Positions 1 through 8,895 are shown, numbered from the stretch's first letter. The stretch: 64,000 nt of DNA from Nocardia cerradoensis NBRC 101014 (GCF_000308535.1 NZ_BAFW01000239.1:1-64000); one strand, 5' to 3'. The notes: a model not told the origin generated them from the letters alone. Numbers and translations are program-made.

Positions 1-435
1 AGCTCCTACAGCGGCGGCAGCTACGGCGGCAGCTCCAACGGCCCGACCAGCGGTCCGCCGCCGACCGCGCATCCGTCCGGCGATGTGCAGCAGTGGATCG
101 CCCAGGCCAAACAGGTCCTGATCGAGATGGGCTATCCCCCGGAATCGATCGACGAGAACGCCATCGCGCTCATCATCGAGCACGAATCCGGCGGCGATCC
201 GAACGCGATCAACAACTGGGACAGCAACGCGGCGGCCGGCCATCCGTCGAAGGGTCTGATGCAGTGCATCGACAGCACCTTCAACGCCCACGCGGCCCCG
301 GGCCACACCGATATCTGGAACCCGGTCGACAACATCGTGGCCGCCACGCGCTATTCGATCGACCGCTACGGTTCGCTCGACAATGTGCCGGGCGTTTCCG
401 CGGTCTCCGGTGGTGGCGGCTACGTCGGCTACTGA
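1..435 (+). CDS. Transglycosylase SLT (lysozyme-like) domain protein, 3' part
   Basis: The frame is open from the first base of the window, so the N-terminus lies upstream. The visible 144 residues begin with a Ser/Gly/Pro-rich linker (about residues 1-27) and continue into a lysozyme-like fold. IIEHESGGDPNAIN carries the Glu expected to be the catalytic acid, and KGLMQCIDSTF and the IVAATRY segment are typical of soluble lytic transglycosylase domains that cut peptidoglycan glycan strands. The chain ends in a Gly-rich tail. The linker-plus-SLT layout suggests an exported wall-remodelling or phage-tail-like protein; the missing start prevents a decision. Confidence 0.8.
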   Translation, partial: SSYSGGSYGGSSNGPTSGPPPTAHPSGDVQQWIAQAKQVLIEMGYPPESIDENAIALIIEHESGGDPNAINNWDSNAAAGHPSKGLMQCIDSTFNAHAAPGHTDIWNPVDNIVAATRYSIDRYGSLDNVPGVSAVSGGGGYVGY

Positions 436-593
436 TCGGCGGCGCGAACACCGCACGCCGCGACACAACTGGACATTTGCTACGTGTGAGTAGAGCCATC
501 TCGGCGTAACAGTGTGACCTGCGCCCCGTAAAGTCATGTCACAAGAAGCACCGCATGAAGTACGCGGCACACCGTGCAGCGCGAGGAGCACCA

Positions 594-1367
594 GTGTCAC
601 TCGATCAGCCACTCGCCCCGCTTCCCCAGGAGGGCATGGGCTTCGCCTCGGCGTGGCCCATCCGGGCTGGCGATGTAGATCCCTACAGCCGGCTGCGGCT
701 CGACGCCGTGGCTCGATATTTGCAAGACATCGCGTGGGAAGAGTTGCACACCACGTTCTTCCACCGCACCGACCCGGCGTGGATCGTGCGCCGCACCGTG
801 ATCGACGTGGTGCGTCCGATCGTCTGGCCGGATCGGGTGCAGTTGCGGCGCTGGTGTTCGGCGATGTCGACCCGGTGGACCAATATGCGGGTACGGATCA
901 CCAGCGACAGCGGCGGCCTGATCGAGACCGAGGGCTTCTGGATCAATATCAACGAGTCGACGAATATGCCGACCCGGATCAGCGACCAGGGATTGGCGCA
1001 TCTGGCCCGGACCACCGACGAACATCGGCTGCGCTGGCGGCCGTGGCTGACCGACGCGGTGCCGCCGGAATCGGATACCGATCTGACGTTCCCGGTGCGC
1101 GCGACCGATATCGACCAGTTCAACCACGTCAACAACGCCATGTACTGGCAGGCGGTGGAACACTTCCTGGTCGACTACCCGAAGTTGGTGGCCGGTCCGC
1201 ATCGCGCGGTGATCGAATATGTCGCGCCGGTGCTGGCCCGCCAGCACATCAGCGTGCGCAGCCGCTACGAGCCCGGCGACCGCAACGGCCAGCCGGTGCT
1301 GCGGCTGTGGTTCATGGTGGGCGGCACCATAACCACCACCGTGCGGATCGGCGCGCTACCGACCTGA
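594..1367 (+). CDS. Acyl-ACP thioesterase-like double-hotdog protein
   Basis: About 257 residues with two hotdog-like halves. The second half holds the FNHVNNAMYW motif (around residues 176-185), typical of acyl-ACP/acyl-CoA thioesterases that release fatty acids from their carrier; the first half has a related GDVDPYSRLRLD segment. I start it at GTG 594 because GAGGAG at 583-588 lies five bases upstream; an ATG at 555 in the same frame would add 13 residues but lacks a ribosome site. It converges with fprB across a terminator hairpin. Family assignment is firm; the exact acyl substrate is not visible. Confidence 0.82.
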   Translation: MSLDQPLAPLPQEGMGFASAWPIRAGDVDPYSRLRLDAVARYLQDIAWEELHTTFFHRTDPAWIVRRTVIDVVRPIVWPDRVQLRRWCSAMSTRWTNMRVRITSDSGGLIETEGFWININESTNMPTRISDQGLAHLARTTDEHRLRWRPWLTDAVPPESDTDLTFPVRATDIDQFNHVNNAMYWQAVEHFLVDYPKLVAGPHRAVIEYVAPVLARQHISVRSRYEPGDRNGQPVLRLWFMVGGTITTTVRIGALPT

Positions 1368-1406
1368 GTGCGGATAGCGGAGAGTTCGCGACCGAGCCCC
1401 GCCGAC

Positions 1407-1437
1407 TTCCGGACCCTCATCCGTGGAGGGTCCGGAA
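1407..1437. terminator. Bidirectional terminator hairpin between thioesterase and fprB
   Basis: A perfect 12-bp inverted repeat (TTCCGGACCCTC and GAGGGTCCGGAA) with a 7-base loop lies between two convergent genes, so it can serve both. There is no long T run, which is common for high-GC actinobacterial hairpins. Confidence 0.7.
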
Positions 1438-1447
1438 GAGCAGGTGT

Positions 1448-3115
1448 TCAGCCGCGTGCGGCCTTGAGCAGATCCTCGATGGTGGTGAATTTGACCCGTG
1501 GCCGGCCGCCGGACTTGCCGGCGCTCTTCTCCGCGGCGTCGATGGCCTTCCAGCCGTCGCGGCCGACGGCGTCGGGCTGACGCTGCGCGAGCAGGGCCTC
1601 GAGCGCGGCCCGATCTCCTTGCGGCGCAGTCAGTTTGCCGGAGGTGAAGTCCTCGAGCAGCTGTTCCACGGTTTCGGTGGCATCGACCCGGTTGGAGCCG
1701 ATCACGCCCCGCGGACCACGCTTGATCCAGCCCGACACGTAGACGCCGGTCACGTGCGCGCCGTCGGCGATCACACGGCCGTGCTCGTTGGGCACGATCC
1801 CGGCGCGCTCGTCGAACGGCAGATCCGCGATGGGAACACCGCGATAGCCGATGGACCGCAACACCATCGACGCCGGCAGCGTCTCGCGGCGATCCGAGGC
1901 CCGCGCCACCACGCGCCCGTCCTCGGCGACGAGTTCGTTGTGCACGAACTCGAGCTCGGCGACGTGACCCTCACCGCGGATCTCGGTCGGCGAGGCCAGG
2001 TAGCGGAACACGATGCGCTTGTTGTCCGGATTCGGGGCCTTGGCCGCGTATTCCTGGGCCAGTTCGTACTTCAGCCGCAGCGAGGGCTCGATGTCCGGGT
2101 CGTCGAGCAGCGCCTGGCTGGCCGGATCCAACTCCAGCTCGGCCGGGTCGATGATCACATCGACGCCCTTCAGATGCCCCAGCGCCAGGAACTCCGCCGA
2201 GGTGTAGGCGGCCTGCAGCGGGCCACGCCGGCCCAGCACCACGACCTCACGGATATTGCTGTCCCGCAGCGCGTCCAGGGCGTGGTCGGCGATATCGGTC
2301 TTGGCCAGCTCGTCGGGCGACAGTGTCAGCACGCGGGCGACGTCGAGGGCGACGTTGCCGTTACCCACGATCACCACGCGCTCACCGGACAGGTCGAAGC
2401 TGCGCTCGGCGTAATCGGGATGGCCGTTGTACCAGGCCACGAACTCGGTCGCCGAATGACTTCCGGGCAGATCCTCACCCGGCACGTCGAGGCGGCGGTC
2501 GGTGGAGGCGCCCACGGCGTAGATCACCGCGTGGTGATGGGCCTGCAGCTCCTCGTGCGAGATGTGTTTACCCACCTCGACATTCAGCCGGTACTGCAGG
2601 GTGTCACGACGGAACGCGCTCTCGAACATGGCAGACACCGATTTGGTGCCCGGATGATCCGGAGCCACACCGGCGCGCACCAGACCCCAGGGGGTGGGCA
2701 GCCGGTCGAACATCTCCACCTCGACATCGGCGCGGCGCAGCAACTCGTCGGCGGCATAGCAGGCCGCGGGCCCGGCGCCGACGATCGCCACCCGCAGCGT
2801 GCCCAGCTCCTTGGGCGGGCGCGCCGGGGTCACCAGCGGGTCGAAATTCGACTCCAGCGGGTGGCGCTGGAAGTAGGCGGCGTTGATATCGCGGAAACGA
2901 GCCAGCGACGCGGTCAGATCGTCCTCGGAGAAGATGGCCTCCACCGGGCAGGCATCCACACAGGCACCGCAGTCGATACAGGTGTCGGGGTCGATGTACA
3001 GCTGCTCGGTCGTCGCGAACTCGGGTTGCTCCGGAGTGGGACGAATGCAATCGACCGGGCACTCGGGAACGCAGCTGGCGTCGTTGCAACAACGCTGCGT
3101 GATCACGTAGGCCAT
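1448..3115 (-). CDS. fprB: Ferredoxin-NADP reductase with N-terminal 4Fe-4S ferredoxin domain (FprB type)
   Basis: 555 residues. The first ~70 residues are a bacterial ferredoxin with two Cys clusters (CVPECPVDC region and CIDCGACVDACP). From about residue 105 an adrenodoxin-reductase-like flavoprotein follows, with the FAD motif VAIVGAGPAACYAADELL, PTPWGLVRAGVAPDH and the NADP-binding VVIVGNGNVALDVAR. This order matches M. tuberculosis FprB. It would pass electrons between NADPH and ferredoxin, for example to P450s or iron-sulfur enzymes. Start is ATG 3115 and length fits the family. No partner gene lies next to it. Confidence 0.92.
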   Translation of the reverse strand: MAYVITQRCCNDASCVPECPVDCIRPTPEQPEFATTEQLYIDPDTCIDCGACVDACPVEAIFSEDDLTASLARFRDINAAYFQRHPLESNFDPLVTPARPPKELGTLRVAIVGAGPAACYAADELLRRADVEVEMFDRLPTPWGLVRAGVAPDHPGTKSVSAMFESAFRRDTLQYRLNVEVGKHISHEELQAHHHAVIYAVGASTDRRLDVPGEDLPGSHSATEFVAWYNGHPDYAERSFDLSGERVVIVGNGNVALDVARVLTLSPDELAKTDIADHALDALRDSNIREVVVLGRRGPLQAAYTSAEFLALGHLKGVDVIIDPAELELDPASQALLDDPDIEPSLRLKYELAQEYAAKAPNPDNKRIVFRYLASPTEIRGEGHVAELEFVHNELVAEDGRVVARASDRRETLPASMVLRSIGYRGVPIADLPFDERAGIVPNEHGRVIADGAHVTGVYVSGWIKRGPRGVIGSNRVDATETVEQLLEDFTSGKLTAPQGDRAALEALLAQRQPDAVGRDGWKAIDAAEKSAGKSGGRPRVKFTTIEDLLKAARG

Positions 3116-3304
3116 ATCTCGCAGATCCTCGAAACATCATGGGACGTCCCCACCCGGGTTTGGACAGGGCGTGCATCACACCGGTTGCCGGTCGGCCCCC
3201 GCTGTGACACTACTCTTCAGTGTGCCTCGAGAGTGAGGTACATCTCTCATCAGGTAGCGATTTAGATAACACCGTTTACTTTCTACGGCGCTACGGTATT
3301 GCTC

Positions 3305-3796
3305 ATGGCGCGGACGCTGATCCTGATGCGACACGGTAAATCCGCATATCCGCCGGGTGTCGACGACCACGACCGGCCGCTGGCACCGCGGGGGCGGCGC
3401 GAGGCGGCGCTGGCCGGAACCTGGCTGCGCGAGACCCAGCCGGCGATCGACGCGGTGTCCTGTTCGGATGCGGTCCGGACCCGCGAGACACTGGCCGCGA
3501 CCGGCATCGACGCGCCGGTCGTCTACGAGCATTCGATCTACGAGGCCACACCGCACACCCTGATCGAATTGATCCAGCTGACCGACGACGCGATCGAGAC
3601 GCTGCTGCTGATCGGCCACTCGCCGGGGATGCCGTGGACGGCGTGGGAGCTGGCGGCCAATCGCGCGTCGCTGCCGGCCGAAGAGCTCAGCCGCAAATTC
3701 CCGACCTCCGCACTGGCGGTGCTGGAATTCGACCGACCGTGGTCGCGCGCGGACCCCGGCACCGGTGAGTTGGTCCGGTTCCACGTGCCGCGCTGA
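3305..3796 (+). CDS. sixA: SixA-like histidine phosphatase
   Basis: 163 residues of the histidine phosphatase (phosphoglycerate mutase-like) superfamily. The phospho-accepting motif LMRHGKSAYP sits at the N-terminus and the second catalytic His lies in LLLIGHSPGMP. The small size and RHGKS form are those of SixA-type phosphohistidine phosphatases; the substrate in actinobacteria is not settled by sequence. ATG 3305 is chosen over an in-frame TTG two codons upstream. It is divergent from fprB with about 190 bases between. Confidence 0.82.
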   Translation: MARTLILMRHGKSAYPPGVDDHDRPLAPRGRREAALAGTWLRETQPAIDAVSCSDAVRTRETLAATGIDAPVVYEHSIYEATPHTLIELIQLTDDAIETLLLIGHSPGMPWTAWELAANRASLPAEELSRKFPTSALAVLEFDRPWSRADPGTGELVRFHVPR

Positions 3797-3819
3797 CGCG
3801 CGGTTCGCGAAAAGGTTTG

Positions 3820-4020
3820 TCAGCGTAGGAATTTGCCGCGCACGACGACGACCGCGCCGAGCAGCACGAGCACCAGCAACGCGACGAACCAGTTCGTCAG
3901 CGCCCAGACGACGCCCAAGACGACGATCACCGGGACCGCCGCGACGAGGGCGATGAACGGGCTTTCCTTGACCGTCTCCAGCGCCGACCGCGCCCGGACC
4001 CGATCGATTTCCTTGGCCAT
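3820..4020 (-). CDS. Small membrane protein, 66 residues
   Basis: The chain starts with a charged segment (MAKEIDRVRARSALETVKES) and continues into two closely spaced hydrophobic helices (FIALVAAVPVIVVLGVVWAL and WFVALLVLVLLGAVVVV), ending in RGKFLR. This looks like a two-pass inner-membrane protein with a cytoplasmic N-terminal helix. It converges with the phosphatase gene upstream and diverges from the VOC gene. No function is recognised. A longer in-frame reading to 4197 exists but the extra part looks like non-coding sequence. Confidence 0.65.
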   Translation of the reverse strand: MAKEIDRVRARSALETVKESPFIALVAAVPVIVVLGVVWALTNWFVALLVLVLLGAVVVVRGKFLR

Positions 4021-4104
4021 GTACTCAGGGTAGGCGGTCGGCGCGAGATGCGCCCGAATTGTCCGGCAACCCAGCTTGTCGGTGGTGGATGAGATGCTCC
4101 TCAC

Positions 4105-4473
4105 ATGGATTGGAAAATCGAGCTCGTCGCCATCCCGGTCACCGACGTCGACCGGGCGAAAGCCTTCTATACGAGCATCGGGTTCAACGCCGATCACGAC
4201 GCGAGCCCGACCGAGGACATCCGGTTCGTGCAGCTGACTCCGCCGGGTTCGGGGTGTTCGATCTGCATCGGTAAGGGCATCACCGACGCCGCGCCGGGCA
4301 GTGTGGTCGGTATGCAGATGGTGGTGGCCAGCGCCGAGGAGGCCTATCGACAGCTGGTGGCCGCGGGCGTGGAGGCCACGCCGGTCAAGGACGAGGGCTG
4401 GGGGCTGTTCACCTATTTCGCCGATCCCGACGGCAACAAGTGGGCCGTGCAGGAACTGCCGCAGCGGGGGTGA
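4105..4473 (+). CDS. VOC (glyoxalase/bleomycin resistance) family protein
   Basis: 122 residues forming one vicinal-oxygen-chelate domain: IPVTDVDRAKAFYTSIGF at the start, a central Gly-rich turn, and FADPDGNKWAVQEL at the end, where the Glu can be a metal ligand. Such proteins act as small dioxygenases, isomerases or drug-binding proteins; the substrate cannot be read here. It lies upstream of a MerR gene with its own promoter, so the two may be transcribed apart. Confidence 0.85.
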   Translation: MDWKIELVAIPVTDVDRAKAFYTSIGFNADHDASPTEDIRFVQLTPPGSGCSICIGKGITDAAPGSVVGMQMVVASAEEAYRQLVAAGVEATPVKDEGWGLFTYFADPDGNKWAVQELPQRG

Positions 4474-4510
4474 CCCGCGGCCGGGCCGAGCCCGGGCGAT
4501 GCGCTCGGGC

Positions 4511-4541
4511 TTGCATGGAGTGCACTCCAGGTCGGTACTGT
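4511..4541 (+). promoter_or_regulatory. MerR-class promoter with palindromic operator
   Basis: TTGCAT (4511-4516) and TACTGT (4536-4541) are separated by 19 bp, the long spacer typical of MerR-regulated promoters. The spacer region holds the perfect 14-bp palindrome TGGAGTGCACTCCA (4516-4529). It precedes the MerR gene at 4585, which suggests autoregulation. Confidence 0.7.
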
Positions 4542-4584
4542 CGAATCGCAGGCCCGCGGGTCGGGAAGCGGGTCAGGAAGGCGA

Positions 4585-5016
4585 GTGGCGATGACGGCAA
4601 CCACGGCGAATCCCCTCGAGCACACCGAGGACTACGAGCGCCCCAAGTATTCGATCGGCGATGCCGCGGAGAAGTCCGGCCTCACCCGCGACACGCTGCG
4701 CTGGTACGAGCGAATCGGCCTGATGGACTACATCGGCCGTGATTCCAGCGGTAAGCGCCGGTTCAGCGATCGCGATCTGAACTGGCTGCATCTGATCGGC
4801 TGTCTGCGCACCACCGGGATGTCGGTCGCCGATATGGTCCACTACGCCGAACTCGTGCGGGCCGGTGACGAGACCACCCCGGAGCGGCTGGAGATGTTCC
4901 GGAAAACCCGTGAGGGCGTGCTCGCCCAGATCGAGGACCTGCACGGCACACTCGCCGTGCTCGACCGCAAGATCGGCCTCTACGAGGGCAGAGTCGCTGC
5001 CATACAACAGATCTGA
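4585..5016 (+). CDS. MerR family transcriptional regulator
   Basis: About 143 residues. The HTH reads YSIGDAAEKSGLTRDTLRWYERIGL, followed by RFSDRDLNWLHLIGCLRTTGMS and a C-terminal dimerisation coiled coil with repeated Leu. There is no obvious metal-binding Cys pair, so it is more like the AdhR/aldehyde-stress branch than the metal sensors. GTG 4585 follows AGGAAG at 4575-4580; ATG 4591 is an alternative start. The AhpD-like and GNAT genes follow and may belong to its regulon. Confidence 0.85.
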   Translation: MAMTATTANPLEHTEDYERPKYSIGDAAEKSGLTRDTLRWYERIGLMDYIGRDSSGKRRFSDRDLNWLHLIGCLRTTGMSVADMVHYAELVRAGDETTPERLEMFRKTREGVLAQIEDLHGTLAVLDRKIGLYEGRVAAIQQI

Positions 5017-5080
5017 ACCCGCGTGACGTCGCATACATCCCGCGCATGGTGACGCAGCGCACGGTTAGGATGCCTCCGCT

Positions 5081-5557
5081 ATGCAAACCCCCGCCGCCGA
5101 TGCCCGTATCTGGATCGACAAACAGAGCCCCGAGCCCTTCCATGCGCTCAGCAACGTCGCACTGGCCGTCCGCACCGCGGCCGCGGCCGCCGGTCTCGAC
5201 CGCTCACTGGTCGAACTGGTCAACGTGCGCGTCTCGCAGATCAACGGCTGCGCGTACTGCCTGGACCTGCACTCCCAGGCAGCGCTGAAGGCCGGCGTGA
5301 CCCGACAGCAACTCGACGTGTTGCCGGCCTGGCGGCGTACCGAGTTGTTCACCCCGTCGGAATGCGCCGCCCTCGCACTCGCCGAGACGACCACCACGTT
5401 GCCCGATGAGGACACCCTGCAACGTGTGTACGCCCATGCGCGGAAACAGCTGTCGGACGAACAGGTTTCGGTGATCGTCTGGGTCGCGACGACCATCGGC
5501 GCGTTCAATCGCGTGTCGATCATGAGCAGGCATCCGGTGCGGGAACGGAAGGAGTAA
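5081..5557 (+). CDS. Carboxymuconolactone decarboxylase/AhpD-like protein
   Basis: 158 residues with the family's redox motif NGCAYCLDLHSQAALKAG, where the two Cys and the following His form an AhpD-type alkylhydroperoxidase site. The helical pattern before and after fits the CMD fold. It may reduce peroxides or act as a thiol-disulfide protein. The next gene starts four bases after its stop, so the two are co-transcribed. Confidence 0.87.
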   Translation: MQTPAADARIWIDKQSPEPFHALSNVALAVRTAAAAAGLDRSLVELVNVRVSQINGCAYCLDLHSQAALKAGVTRQQLDVLPAWRRTELFTPSECAALALAETTTTLPDEDTLQRVYAHARKQLSDEQVSVIVWVATTIGAFNRVSIMSRHPVRERKE

Positions 5558-5561
5558 CCCG

Positions 5562-5873
5562 ATGATCGATCAGGCCGCGACCGCAGCAGTCGTCCGCAAC
5601 GACGCGCAGCACCGCTACGAGGTGTGGTACGGCGACAAACTCGCCGGATTCGCCGAATATCGCGACAACGGCGAGGACACCACCTTCATCCATACCGAGG
5701 TGGATTCGGAGTTCAGCGGGAAGGGCCTGGCCGGCACGCTGGCGCAGCATGCGATCACGGATGCGATCGAGCGCGGCCGTGCGATCGTGCCCCGCTGTTC
5801 GTTCATCAAGAGCTGGCTCGACAAGCACCCGGACTACGATGCTCACGTAGTGGGCAAAGGCATTCAGCGGTAA
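5562..5873 (+). CDS. Small GNAT-like N-acetyltransferase
   Basis: 103 residues, the size of the short YjdJ-like acetyltransferases. TFIHTEVDSEFSGKGLAGTL gives the beta-strand and the acetyl-CoA pyrophosphate loop, and CSFIKSWLDKHPDY is the usual C-terminal end of this subfamily. Substrate unknown. It follows the AhpD-like gene by four bases and is probably its operon partner. Confidence 0.85.
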   Translation: MIDQAATAAVVRNDAQHRYEVWYGDKLAGFAEYRDNGEDTTFIHTEVDSEFSGKGLAGTLAQHAITDAIERGRAIVPRCSFIKSWLDKHPDYDAHVVGKGIQR

Positions 5874-5915
5874 CCGCGCCCGACATCAGCGGTGACCCCG
5901 GACCGGAGGTGGCCG

Positions 5916-6899
5916 ATGAGCGATCTCGAGGCGAATCCCGCCGAGGCGCTGTGCGAATCGTCGCCGGCGCCCGGTCCGCGGGCGGATTTCCATCCGGCGC
6001 GGGAGGTGCCACTGGGCGGCGTGCGCGGCGTCACGGTGATGCGAGTACTGCCTCAGCGTGATCTGCCGACGGTCGGCGCCTGGTGTTTCCTCGACCACTT
6101 CGGTTCGACGGAGACCTCGCATCGGCTGCCGCCGGATATCGATCCCCATCCGCATATCGGTTTGCAGACGGTGACCTGGCCCTTCGACGGGCGGATCCGT
6201 CATCGCGACAGCGTCGGATCCGATGTGGAGATCGAGCCGGGCCAGCTGAATCTGATGACCTCCGGGCGCGGTATCGCGCATTCGGAGTACACGGTGCCCG
6301 GTGCGCCGGCCGGGCAGGGATTGCAGTTCTGGATCGCCCTGCCGGATGCCCACCGCGATATCGCACCGCACTTCGAGCAGCATCGCGAGCTGCCGGTGCT
6401 GGCCCGTCCGGGATTGCGCGCGACCGTGCTCATCGGCTCGCTCGGGGAGGTGCGCTCACCGGCGATCACCTACTCCCCGATCGTCGGCGCGGACATCACC
6501 GTCGGCCCGGGCGCGGACGCGCAGCTGCCGCTGGCACCGGAATTCGAACATGCGGTGCTGGTGATGTCGGGCGAGGTGCGTATCGACGACGTACTCGCCG
6601 AACCCGGTCCGCTGCTGTATCTGGGCAGCGACCGCGCCGAGCTGCGGCTGCGCAGCGAGTCCGGCGCGCGGGTGGTGCTGATCGGCGGCGAGCCCTTCGG
6701 CGAGGATCTGGTGATGTGGTGGAATTTCGTCGGCCGAAGTCACGACGAGATCGACGCCGCACGCACCGCGTGGGAGAAGCACGACACCGAACGCTTCGGT
6801 GATGTCGCAGGACATACTCCGCAGCAACGCATTCCGGCGCCGCCGCTGCCCAATCTGCGGCTGCGCCCGCGCACCCGCCGCACGTTCCCGCCCCGCTGA
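5916..6899 (+). CDS. Pirin family protein
   Basis: 327 residues of a bicupin pirin. The N-terminal cupin carries DPHPHIGLQTVTWPF and GRGIAHSE, which supply the His ligands for the iron site. Pirins act as quercetinase-like dioxygenases or redox-sensing co-regulators; the sequence does not decide. ATG 5916 is preferred because GGAGG at 5903-5907 lies eight bases upstream; an in-frame GTG at 5892 has no such site. Its stop abuts the stop of the convergent XRE gene. Confidence 0.87.
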   Translation: MSDLEANPAEALCESSPAPGPRADFHPAREVPLGGVRGVTVMRVLPQRDLPTVGAWCFLDHFGSTETSHRLPPDIDPHPHIGLQTVTWPFDGRIRHRDSVGSDVEIEPGQLNLMTSGRGIAHSEYTVPGAPAGQGLQFWIALPDAHRDIAPHFEQHRELPVLARPGLRATVLIGSLGEVRSPAITYSPIVGADITVGPGADAQLPLAPEFEHAVLVMSGEVRIDDVLAEPGPLLYLGSDRAELRLRSESGARVVLIGGEPFGEDLVMWWNFVGRSHDEIDAARTAWEKHDTERFGDVAGHTPQQRIPAPPLPNLRLRPRTRRTFPPR

Positions 6900-7775
6900 T
6901 CAGCTCCGGTCGAAAACCGTACTGCCCGAATCGGTGTCGTCGGTCATGGACTGGGTTCCGATGACGCGCAACAGTTCCAGCCGCTCCTTGGCGTCGGTTC
7001 CGGGACGCGGATAGTAGACCAGCAGATGCTGGGCCGCATTCGGCGTGACCAACGTTTCGCAGACCAGGTCGAGCAGCCCGACCTGCGGGTGCCGGATCCG
7101 CTTGGCATCGCTGATCCGGACCGCGACCTCGTGCGCCGACCACAGCCGTTCGAATTCGGGACTGACCGCCCGCAGCTTCGTCACCAGTTCGGTGACGTCG
7201 GCGTCGCCCGCCCGTCGCGCCGCGGTAGCGCGCAGATCGGCGACGTGCCGGCGGGTCAGCCGGTCCCAGTCGGCGTCGGGAAACGTCTCCCGGCCGATCG
7301 GATCGGTGAACCAGCGCCACAGCAGGTAGCGGTCCATGCCGGTGAAGCGGGTGTGGTCACCCACCATGTTGATGTGCATGCGGTTCTGCGCGAGGATCTC
7401 GCCGAGATCCGACACCACGCAGGCGGGCGTGTCCTCCAGCTTGTCCAGCAGGTAGAGCAGCCCGGGGCCGACGTGCCGGTCGCCGCCGCCGCGATGCGGC
7501 GCCGCATGCCCGCACAGGTGGTAGAGATGGTCGCGCTCGTCGTCGCTGAGCCGCAGCGCGCGGGCAAGCGCGCCGAGAACCTGCACGGAGGGCCGCGGGC
7601 CCCGCGACTGTTCGAGGCGGGTGTAGTAGTCGGTGGACATCCCGGCGAGCAGGGCGACCTCGTCGCGACGCAGGCCGGGCGTCCGGCGGCGGGTGCCGGG
7701 CAGCAGGCCCACATCGGCGGGCTGGAGTTGCTCGCGCCGCCGCCGCAGGAAATCGGCCAGTTCCTCGCGATTCAT
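6900..7775 (-). CDS. XRE/MmyB-like helix-turn-helix regulator
   Basis: 291 residues. The HTH begins LADFLRRRREQLQPADVGL and continues through RTPGLRRDEVALLAGMSTDYYTRLEQ, the signature of the MmyB-like actinobacterial regulators. A C-terminal ligand domain (LLDKLEDTPACVVSDLGEILAQN) of PAS-like type follows. It is divergent from an aldo/keto reductase with 100 bases between, which suggests it controls that gene; I see no clear palindrome there. ATG 7775 is chosen for the standard N-terminus of the family. Confidence 0.88.
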   Translation of the reverse strand: MNREELADFLRRRREQLQPADVGLLPGTRRRTPGLRRDEVALLAGMSTDYYTRLEQSRGPRPSVQVLGALARALRLSDDERDHLYHLCGHAAPHRGGGDRHVGPGLLYLLDKLEDTPACVVSDLGEILAQNRMHINMVGDHTRFTGMDRYLLWRWFTDPIGRETFPDADWDRLTRRHVADLRATAARRAGDADVTELVTKLRAVSPEFERLWSAHEVAVRISDAKRIRHPQVGLLDLVCETLVTPNAAQHLLVYYPRPGTDAKERLELLRVIGTQSMTDDTDSGSTVFDRS

Positions 7776-7875
7776 CACTCCACTGTGCCCCGCGTGAGCG
7801 GCCACAGCCAGGGATCGCCGATCCCCCGATAAACGATCTCTGCCGAGGCGGCGGATCGAGGCGCAGGATTCGATC

Positions 7876-8877
7876 ATGACTATCGAGCAGACACAACTGG
7901 GCAAGACGGGTCCGAAGGTCGGACGCATCGGTCTGGGCGCGATGGGGATGTCGGGCGCCTACGGGGCATCCGACGAGACCGAATCCATCGCCACCATCCA
8001 CGCCGCCCTCGACTCCGGCGCCACCCTCGTCGACACCGGCGACTTCTACGGCGCCGGCCACAACGAGATGCTGATCCACCGTGCCCTCGCCGAGCGCCCG
8101 CGCGAGGACTACCAGCTGAGCGTGAAATTCGGTGCGCTGCGCGGTCCGGACGGCAGCTTCGGCGGCGTCGACACGCGACCGGAGGCGATGCGCAACTTCC
8201 TGCATTATTCGCTGCAGCGGCTGGGAGTCGACTACGTCGACATCTACCGTCCCGCCCGGTTGGATCCGGCGGTGCCGATCGAGGACACCGTGGGGGCGAT
8301 CGCGGAGATGGTGCAGGCAGGCTACGTGCGCCACATCGGATTGTCCGAGGTCGGCGCGCAGACCCTGCGGCGTGCGGCGGCGGTGGCGCCGATCGTCGAT
8401 CTGCAGATCGAGTACGCGCTCATCACCCGGGGCATCGAGCGCGAAATCCTGCCGACGGCACGGGAACTCGGCATCGGGATCACCGCCTACGGGGTGCTCT
8501 CCCGCGGATTGCTGAGCGATTCCCTGCGCGCGAACCAGACCTTCGCCCCCGACGATTTCCGCGCGCACAGCCCGCGATTCCAGGGTGAGAATCTCACCGC
8601 CAATCTCCGGCTGGTCTCGGCCCTGGCGCAGATCGGCGACCGGCACGGCGTGAGCGTGGCACAACTGGCGATCGCCTGGGTGCTGACCCGGGGTGCCGAT
8701 ATCGTTCCGCTGATCGGCGCGCGCCGCGTGGATCGCTGGTCCGAAGCCGTTGCCGCACTGGATATTCGGCTCTCCGAATCGGAACTCGCCGCGATCGAGG
8801 CGGCGGCGCCCGCCGAGGCTGTCGCCGGTGACCGCTACGCCGCCCCGCAGATGGCCATGTTGGACAGCGAGCGCTGA
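7876..8877 (+). CDS. Aldo/keto reductase
   Basis: 333 residues of an NADP-dependent AKR barrel. DTGDFYGAGHNEML supplies the catalytic Asp and Tyr and LSVKFG the Lys. The position that normally holds the tetrad His reads IYRPARLDP, so the usual His appears absent. C-terminal cofactor residues (PLIGARRVDRWSEAV) are present. The loss of His is, to my knowledge, seen in a group of actinobacterial AKRs and may change substrate range. It faces the XRE regulator, a common arrangement. Confidence 0.88.
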   Translation: MTIEQTQLGKTGPKVGRIGLGAMGMSGAYGASDETESIATIHAALDSGATLVDTGDFYGAGHNEMLIHRALAERPREDYQLSVKFGALRGPDGSFGGVDTRPEAMRNFLHYSLQRLGVDYVDIYRPARLDPAVPIEDTVGAIAEMVQAGYVRHIGLSEVGAQTLRRAAAVAPIVDLQIEYALITRGIEREILPTARELGIGITAYGVLSRGLLSDSLRANQTFAPDDFRAHSPRFQGENLTANLRLVSALAQIGDRHGVSVAQLAIAWVLTRGADIVPLIGARRVDRWSEAVAALDIRLSESELAAIEAAAPAEAVAGDRYAAPQMAMLDSER

Positions 8878-8895
8878 AACCCGTTCGCCACCCGC

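Noticed and set aside
536-3265. A long plus-strand open frame (~900 codons) opposite fprB and over the thioesterase
   Set aside because: It is antisense to fprB, a firmly recognised gene, and frame-shifted over the thioesterase. Its product is Arg/Gly/His-rich with no domain. Long empty frames are normal in GC-rich DNA.
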